DNA of 64,000 bases from Cristatella mucedo (lineage: Eukaryota; Bryozoa; Phylactolaemata; Cristatellidae). A program made the translations under genes and the position numbers. The stretch's first letter is position 1. The number at the start of each line of letters is the position of its first letter. This document shows positions 11,801-21,300 of this stretch, piece after piece. The stretch covers positions 1,179,501-1,243,500 of the forward strand of contig WPIO01000023.1 in assembly GCA_009760855.2 (NCBI GenBank), read 5' to 3'. A model generated the notes under the pieces. The model made no database searches and was not told the origin of the DNA. It worked only from the letters and a program-made list of their open reading frames with translations.

Positions 11801-14800
11801 CATATTTTCAGCTATATTATATTGCAAAATTCAGGCCTACCTGGCTAAGGATACTATAGCCAAGCTGGTCAGTGCATTCATGACATCACATCTAGACTTC
11901 TGTAACTCACCACTCGTAGGTCCTCATGCTTGTGCAGTAAGATGCTTACAGTTGCTGCAAAACTCTGCAGCTAGCCGTGTCTGTCGTGATCGTCCCAGCT
12001 GCCCCACTACACCACTTCTCTCCGTCCTGCTGTGGTCCCCAAGCAGCATTTTGCTTACAAATTTCTGTCGCTCCCTTTTTTTAAGTCCCACTATTATCAT
12101 GCCCCGGCTTCCCTATCTGAAATACTTCCAAATCATGCTTCTTCTTGTACCACCCGCTCTTCTAGCTCAAGTCAAATGTAAAGTGCCTAGAAAGTTCTCT
12201 GATGCCTCAATACAAATTTATTAATGTTATTATTATCAAGTCTTTAGCTGTTGGTCATACCTACCTCAAATCCTTAGGAGGAAAGATTGCCTTCAGTTTG
12301 CGTGCTTCCAAAGCCATGAACTACCTCCCGACTGACGTTGCGACATCTCCTGACTTGGCTACATTTAAAGTGGTATTATCATCGCCTTCACCACTGCTTC
12401 TGTTACGTACTCTAGGCTTTGGCGTGATTGTTGACGCATCGAACTGCTGCACCGTTGCACTCTGTAGTCTGTGTCCTTTGTCATTTGGCAGATGCTAGTA
12501 GTGGTACCAGCGAAGTACCTCCTGTTGGTGCTCCGGCAGGCGTCGGTGCTGCTATTGCTGCTGCAAAGGCTACCATCTTGGACTTCAAATCGCTGCGCTC
12601 TCTATCGAACCTGGGAATCGACACGTCCTTCATCGACGTTATTGGTACTTGCTTGGTGTTCTCTGCGTGCGTGCGCGTGTACGAGCAGCGCCCTGATACG
12701 TGTACGAGCAGTGCCCTGATGCGTGCCGTCTGTTTCTTCCGGCTGATTTATCGTGGCTCGTCAGGTGCAGTAACTTGCTTTCGAATGCCGAGAGCCACAT
12801 GCCGAGGACCAGTGGATGCCCTGAACTCGTTTGTTTCTTTTTCTTTCTTCCTGCTGCCGATGCAGAGCAACAGCACACAGTGCAAAGCCAGCTGGGCCGT
12901 GCTTCCACCGCTCTGCAGGAGCTCGAGCGCCTGCAGAGCAGCCGGCTCGGTGGCTGCGCTCAGCAGCCGCTGCTCCCTGTCGCCGCTCCGATGCTGCCGC
13001 TGCCGACCGTCATGGCAGCGCCCGAGCGCTGGCCCTCCGAGACAGAGGTGAAGCTAGGTAAGCGGGCGAGGAGAGCAAGCCAGTGTTCGGCAACGACAGC
13101 CCGCCGGCGACGTGTTTCGAGCCTGCCACGCTGCTTTTTTTCTTGAGGCAGCTAACCTCCCATGCTGGGGGTGTGCACAGTGCAGTGCGTGCAGTGGGTT
13201 GGTGCTCTTGGATGCTTGATCGTGCCTTGCCATTTGTATCAAGAGGGAGGGAGGGAGAGGAGGTGTCTAGTTCAGCTAGTTTATGATCGCACTAGGCGAC
13301 CGTAGCCGAGTCGGCGTTTCTAATATATACTGCCAGTCCAGTTGGCGAGTCCATTGGTCCAGCCGGTTCGCTCCAACTAGGTGGCAATGTGTTGAAATCA
13401 TTCGTTAACCGGCAAGCTGCTACATTCTGGGACCTTGTTCTTGTCGCTAGGAGGTGCTGTACCATCAATATACTGATGATGTTAGTAGGAATAATAAGAC
13501 ATTTACATAGCATCCTCAGAGAACTAACTCTTCTTTCCTGGCACTCTACTTACGGTGTAATGGAACTATGTCAACACGGCGAGTGGTAGCATTTATAAAT
13601 ACTAAATGTCAGCTGATTTAGCAGCCTCATTTGTATAGCAGCAGAAAAGTCTTAGCAGCTATCACAGCAGTTGGCAATAAAGGATCGCCCACTGCAGGAT
13701 TCGAACCCGAGGCCTCGGTCGTGACGAGCAAGCACGGTACCTCCTGGGCTATCACGGCTCTTAACACAGCACAGCTTCAGCATGCATAAGCTTACAAAGG
13801 TCAAGTCAGAGAATACGCGTTTTTTTACATTCAAGCAAACGTCGAAACTAGAGCTGCCCTGTCTGTAGAGGCATCTCGTTATTGACGGAGGTTTTCTGCA
13901 GAGAGTTCCTTGTTTAGATCGAAAAGTATCGGCATGAGTGGCTGGCTCGGTCACGCGTCTCTTAAACTTTACATCATCGCTCTGTGTTGGCCACGATGCG
14001 CTGTAGGTAGCAGCCACACTTTCGTCACGGTGAGCATTAAACCAGTCTTGCCTACGTTAGATCTTTCATCGATTTAGCATAGTGTGGTGGTGGGCCGAGG
14101 GCGATACCATCACCAGTATCACTCGTGGTACTGTCCTCTACCCTAAGGCTAGGGCCCCTTTGCTCCCCTGGCCTTAGCTCATGCTGCAGTGCTACATCAG
14201 CTGGTGTCCGTGACACGCTAGCGAGAAACAGTACATGTGATACCCAATTAATTTCTGAAGGGAATGAAAATGAGACGAATTTGGTAGAACAATGAGCCGA
14301 CTTCTTCAGCAATGGCTGTGCCTGAGCAAGGAGCTTCATTGGCCTTTGTGTCGCTAGTAGCTTTCGATCTGATGCTCACAGCCATCGTGTTGGACAGGCT
14401 TTTGCAGTCTCACGGTGACCAGCAGCATGTGCTGTTAAATGACTAAGGCGTAGCTACTGCTGAAGAGGCCTGTGTGGGCAGAGTCATTAGCAAAGCAGTA
14501 GCAGCAAAGTGTGGTTGTGACACAAAAATGAGAGAATTTACAGCTGTCGGCATCCTTGTGCAAGAACTCTGGAAGTGAGCAGTCCTGGAACAGTAGTCGG
14601 TGAAAGAATCCGTTGCCAGCTTTCTGCAAGCCGAGAAGGGGTGGCTAATCTATTGTCCTGAGGGGACTGTCCTGTAGACATGTGGAAGTCACAGCTGTCA
14701 CACGTCGGTTGTACATCATCGTTAGCTTCATCCTCTGCTATCGTGCTGATCTCCTGAACTGCTATTAACCGAGCCGAGCTTGCTTCCTTTTATGTGCCAG

Positions 14801-17800
14801 CTGAGCCGAGGCGGCTCGTTTTTTGCCCTCGTCTACCAATAGTACTTTAGGAAAGTGGCACTAGCTGAAGCTCGGATGTTGTGCATACCGAAACTATGCA
14901 GTTGGCTTTTCGCTTAGACTTAGCAGTCTGCGAAACTGACCAGTGATGTCATCGCCGGGCCAAGGCACCATCACGTATTCGTGTGCAAGAATTGCCACTT
15001 ATTACAATATCGGCCATTACCAGCAGTAGTAGCTACATCATCGGACAACTAAGCTTGCTCGTCGATTACCTCAAGACCTCTTGCTATGTATGGTAGTTCT
15101 GCTTATAATTTCTTATCTCCTAGCCTGCCTAAACTGAAGCTGCTGTTAAAAAAAAATTATTCATTTTTATAGCGCCCCAAGAGAACTTAATCTCTATTCA
15201 GGCGCTTCACATATGCCTCGGGGCTCGAGCCCACGACCTCAGACCTTGGTCGAGGTGAGCACCTTAACCGCTAGACCAAACCAGCTCGGCACGGCTGTTG
15301 TAATGTTGATCACTGGCAGCTCTAATAACCACAGTGAAAGAGCATGATTGCTGATCACTTTCCAAGATTAATTTCTCTGAGCTTTCGTTTTAGCGTTGTG
15401 GTATGCTCATCAGATTCCCGCTCGAGCCGGAATTCTTTTTTGGCGTTCAGCTCCACGGCAGCCGACCTCCGGTCACAATGAATTTTGAAATTACCGATTT
15501 CTTTGCCTCTGGCGATATAATCCATCACTTATATGTTCTGCCATTTACGGTTCGCTGACGTGGTGGTAGCCAGTTCGTGGTGTTTTACCCTACTTGCCAT
15601 AAGTAAGAATGTCAAGGAAATGCTTATGAAATTGGTCCAAAAATCGCATATTTGCTTAGGGTACCTTTCAAAAGACGAACGTGTGAGAAATGAGAAAGGA
15701 AGTTCTGACGACTTCCACATGAAAGAAGGAATGATTGTGCTAATCATATCTAACACGGATGTAAACAACTGGTAGCATATCTACGAATAAAAAATCCTGT
15801 ATCTGCTTCATATGCAACTTTTGTCCCAACTTGTTGAACCTTGGTAAATTGAGGTACATATGTTTGAGGTGCGTGCTTGGGACTTTTAGCTTGTGGCTTG
15901 TAAAATCCATAACTTTGCTATTATTCCATGCGCCAGAGTGAATATTGAATGCGAGTTCAGCTCTGCTTATACCACATTGTGATATTTTATGTCTGCTTTC
16001 GGTTGGATAAGTTTTGCTGTATATGTCCACGATTGCAGGAAATAAAGCTCCGTGGCTTTTGATGACATGCATAGCAAAACGCATTGTTTAATTGCTTAAT
16101 TGATTAGAGCACTGAATCGTTAACCAGGGGTTGCAGGGTCGGAGAGATCGTTCCCAGAATGAGGCCAAATTTTTTTGGGCCATCAGTCCCAGGGCAGATT
16201 GTCTCCCTTAGCTCTGTATTTTGTCATCACAGCATGTCTACATCGGCGATATGCTTTACCATAAGGTGAACCATTTTTTTCTTTTCTGTCTACGTTGCTC
16301 TTATCCTTCACTCACTGTGCTCATGATGACTTGAAGGAAATCAAGTCGCCTGAATTTGTAAACAAATATACCATAAACCATATCCCCTACTTATTGTTAT
16401 GCAGTACGAAATCTGTCCTTCCTCTGTACTAACATGTACGTATATAGCTTAATGTCTTTGATCGTGGGTTTTCTACACATCTTGTTAAAATGCCCACTGA
16501 TTTGAACTTAGTCGATTTGTATCCATACCTTCTGGATTTGTATACAGCGAAAAACGTTTTTCTTGGCGAGTAGTATCGAGCATGTTTGGATTGTCATCTT
16601 AGGGCCTTTAACATGTCTTGTCTTGTGTGTAATGTTTATTCGAGGCTGTGACGTTTTCTTTGTAGCTTTTGACGTCACCAGGGAATTGAGTCTGCTCACT
16701 AAACAGGTATTACGAGCACTGCACGTTCCTGCTTTGGTTTACGATTGTCGTTATTCCGGCGAGGATGTCGATTTGTCTATTGTTAGTTTGAGTGCTACTC
16801 TGAAGAATGCGTGGATCGTGCAATGAAAGCTCAAGTTTGTGCCTTGTAACCTCTTTATGTGCCCGGCGACTTGGTACGCTTGGATGGGAGTGATGTAGTA
16901 GACATTACTCTGTTTCACCTGCCAGTGAGAGCAGCAAGATTTATGCTATATGTGCCTACCCTCTACATGAAATCAACCTGTAGTCGAGTTTTCTACTCCA
17001 ACCTTTCCTAATGCTTGAATTTTCTATACGAGCAACTTATTTATGCCAATATTATCAATTGAATGAGATGCACCATCATTTCCAGTACTTAGGCTTTATT
17101 CTGCATTTGCAAAAATGACCTCATCGACTTAACAGCAAGTTCTACGAGAGTGGGGCCAAACGGGAAATAATGCAGCATCCGACGGCAGGCCAGGTTTCGG
17201 CTATTTTAGTTTGTTTTTATCAGAAAGCTTGTGTGCATAGTTGACCACCTGTCTCGGAGCTATTCAGCTGCCGTGAAGGCACCTCATCTATTGGTTGATC
17301 ACGTGGCAGTGCACAAGAATTGTTTAGAATTTGATTTGGCATCTCCTCAGTTCAGCTAATGCCCAAAATTAATTGTGCATAGCCGTTGTGGCTTTTCTTC
17401 CCTGCTTCTTGATGTTCATTAAGAAATTCGACGAATGAATGTCGACCGCGATATTACCCATAGGCATCATTGTCTGCTGCCATTCATTCTACGTCTTGAC
17501 AGCCTTTTACGTTTGATTTCATGCTTTTCTGTTCTCTGCACTGCCGTCTGAAGTTTCAAGCAATTTCTCGCATTGGGCTCTTTATTGCAGTCGTGGGCTG
17601 CGTTCAGTCGTTCCAGGAGCCGCTTAAATTTCGTCCCAATGCCGGTCAGCTAGGCCAAGTAGTAGGCGTATACCTGCGCTTGCCGAGAGACCCCCAGCAG
17701 AGTCTCTAGATGTTACTGGCCCCTCCCAGCCATAGGCTAGTTGAGATCTTTTGCATGCCCTATCAGGGTTATGATAGTGTTGTGATGTCACAAAGAAGTA

Positions 17801-18288
17801 TATTGGACGACTATCTGGTTAGGTACTGTAGGCATGTTGGCATTAGTTGACAGATGTAGGCATTAGTTGACAGACGTGGAAGACCGAAATGCAAGCGGAT
17901 TATCTGTGTTGCAGGCTCTAAAAGACTGGCTATATAAAATGGTGTGTTGCTATGATGTTGTTATGTATCGTATCTATTGCCTGGGGACTAGAAAATGTTG
18001 AGTATGTATGTTAACTTTTCTTGATATACTCTTGTATAGTGCCTAGTATTTTTCGTGATCGGGAAGTGCCCAACTGCGGGTGGATCTGTAAATTAATTTT
18101 GCAAGACCGTATGATTTTGGGGAGCCAAAGCTGTCATTGACAGCTATGGCCAGGCTGTGGGTAATTGCTGCAGTCATGATATCCCTGGAAGACTCTCCTC
18201 TTGATAAACAAGCAAGAGCAAGAGTATCAGCATTTATTTAACGCACACACGCGCACACACACACACGCGCACACGCACGCGCGCACAC

Positions 18289-18344
<56 letters not shown>

Positions 18345-21300
18345 CGTTGTCTCTACTAATTTTGAATCTAAAGAAGCAGGTTTTGGTAAAGGAATCCTAT
18401 CGGGTGAAGTTCAGCCACCTAACTTGCTCACCTATTTTAAATATTCGTAATAGTGGTCAGCAAGTAGGCTTGCATTTTTACTTAGTGAATAAGTGAATAG
18501 GGCTTTTGTCTGCATCCGGTGCTTATCTGAGAAATGTATGAAAAGCAAATAGATGTTTGGAATAAAACACATGTTCATTAAAATATAGTAAATGGCAAGC
18601 AGACATGATACATGTGATGAGTAGGTGTGCAACATGTGCACCTAGCATTAGTTGCTGATTAGTTAACACATTAGGCCGGGGGTTTAGGTCACAGCACTAA
18701 TGTGAGTATCTGCAGCCAGCAAACTTGTTTGCCTTATTTACAGTGTAAGTGTTGCCATCATACACGTGACAAATTATGGGGATCCTATTTCATCAATGGG
18801 AAACAGTGCCGGCACATAGTGCTAACATGTTAGGGTGTAGTATACTAACCTGGCATGTGGGTTTCCGGCCAGCATAAACTGGATTGATTGGGGGATGGCT
18901 AAATGCAGTATAAGCATGGAGTCTGTGTCGGAATGCAGTGCCTCTGTGAGACAGACATGTTAAGGCTGCGACATCATGAAATTAAATGATGATAAAACCG
19001 AACTGCTGCTCATAGGACACCCTATGCGTGTGGCTGGATTAAAAGGCTTTGCTCTTCTAATAGGTGATGCTGTTGTACGACCATCACCAAATTTAGGTGT
19101 CGTTTTCGACAGCTGCCTCAATTTTCAATGCTTCATTCAGAAGACTGCTTGTACAGCTAGCCTCGTCCGATCCCTAATCCAAGATTAGGAGCTGCCTTCC
19201 ACAGTGGCTTGTAAAAAATTTAACTTGCTCCTTAGTTCTGCCTCGGCTTGATTATTGTAATTCCCTTTTGGCTGGGCTACCAAAGAAAGCAATTAGGCCA
19301 CTGCAGCTGACTATGAATATGGTTGCAAGGCTAATCTTCAAGTCCCAGAAGTTTGAGCACGTGTCTCCTTATCTAAAAGAGCTAAGATGGATGCCGGTTG
19401 ACCAACGGATACAGAGCAAGGTTCTTACGCTGACCCACAAGGCCCGCCACGGCTTGGCTCCTTCGTACCTAGCTGAACTGCTGCATCAGTTTTAGCCTGT
19501 TCGCGGCCTCAGGTCCTGTGTGGACGATAAATTAGCTGTCCCATTCCTCCGCTTAAAGACCGTTGGCGACAGAAGCTTTAGCTCTGCAGGTCCTAGGCTG
19601 TGGAACTCGCTTCCACAATTCTTACGTAACGACAACTACTCTACTACTGCCGACTATGGCTCATTCTTTTCAGCGGTCCTGAGCTGCTACTTCTATGCTA
19701 CTCACCACCTCAACTGCTCTCTCCTGACTCTGCTATGCTTCCCACTATCTCTTTGTGCGTGAGACGAAGTCTGTTGGCTACCGAATGCGTACCGAAAGCC
19801 GCCTAGGCTGTGAGTGCGCTATACAAACTCTCCTGCGTAACACCCACATGGTCTTTATGACTTTGTGGAGTTACAGACGGAGATACATTACATTACGTCA
19901 GCATTCTGATCAGTGGTTAGCATGCATTTTGTTTGATATGTCGGGGCTACCGAAGGATGAAAATACGAATATGCTGCCAGTAGGTATCAATAAATTGAGG
20001 GTCGTGATCATAGCTTGCAGCCAACATACACTACTAAAATGATACTTTTTGAATATAAGACTACCATTATATAAGACATTAGCATTATCAGGGGGATCAG
20101 CAAACGTGCATCTAGTGCTTGAGTATAGCATGGGCAGGAATGGGCTGGAGCATCAGCATAAGCTTCTGCAACCTAACTGCTATAGTGAGTCCGTCGTGTG
20201 AAGGTGACATATGGCGCAAGTGGTTTAGGACTGGTATCTGAAGCCACTCTGTTGCAGTGCAAAACGAGCATTTTGGCATTGCTGCGTAAGCATAAGAAAC
20301 TGCAGCAAGAAATGCTCCAAAATCTGGCTCGTCGATTTTGGTAGCAACTAATACAGCACTGGTTAACATACCTGGCACCTACTGAGTCAAATTTATTTGC
20401 CAGTGCTCAGGCGTCTGCCAGCACACAGCGATTGGCAATCAAAATTGAAAACAACATTAACTTAGTATTGTAGAGAGCGCCGTGTTAATGCTGGAAAGCT
20501 TGACTTTATTTTAAAAAAAAACCAACAAGAAACGTGTGTGCTGATTAGTTTGTGTTTGCCGATGCAATCTCAACTGGTACAGCTTCACAATTATGGTACT
20601 TGGTGTCTCACGCTTGAATTTCACACATAAAAGTGACAAGAGGACGGCGAGAGAAAGAGGCATAGTGGATGGGGGAGGTAGAGACAGATAAAGTGGGAGT
20701 GGAGACAAAATAGAGTGAGGGAGACATGCTAGGGAAAGCAGGAGTATGAATGTGTAGGTAAAGAGGAGAGCAGAGGGAAATAGGGAGGGGGGAGAGAGAG
20801 AGAGAGGGCAGAGCTATTAAGAGGGAGAGTAGCAGAAAGGGGGAGGAGTGAGAGAGAATCATTTCCTGGTAGTTAAACTGGGAAGAAAATAACTACGGCA
20901 CACATGTCTTAGTCTACTTATTCCTGCATTGCAGCAAATAAATGCTCAAGTCCCGGCAGCACTATAGTCGAGGCTGTGCCCATAGGCTACCATTAAGTCA
21001 GGAAGATTACCCCTGCAAGATAGTATCCTCTTGGTTGCTAGGGTCAAGCTTAATGCCCAGGGACGAGGTCAGGTTGATTCAGAATCGACAGTGCTGGTAG
21101 ACTCCGACAGTGTTGACTTCACTAGTTTGGAGCGTTTCGAAGGCAGGAGAAGCTTAGGAGGCTTTTCTGGATGAGCATGATCACCTGTGTAGATTCAGCT
21201 TCAAAGTTTATTAGTTGGCCAACCTTTCTTTTCGTGTGGCTTTAGCCAGACTGATCTTTGTAAAAACCAGATAGCATGCTCTTTTGTTTACTGTCTTACC

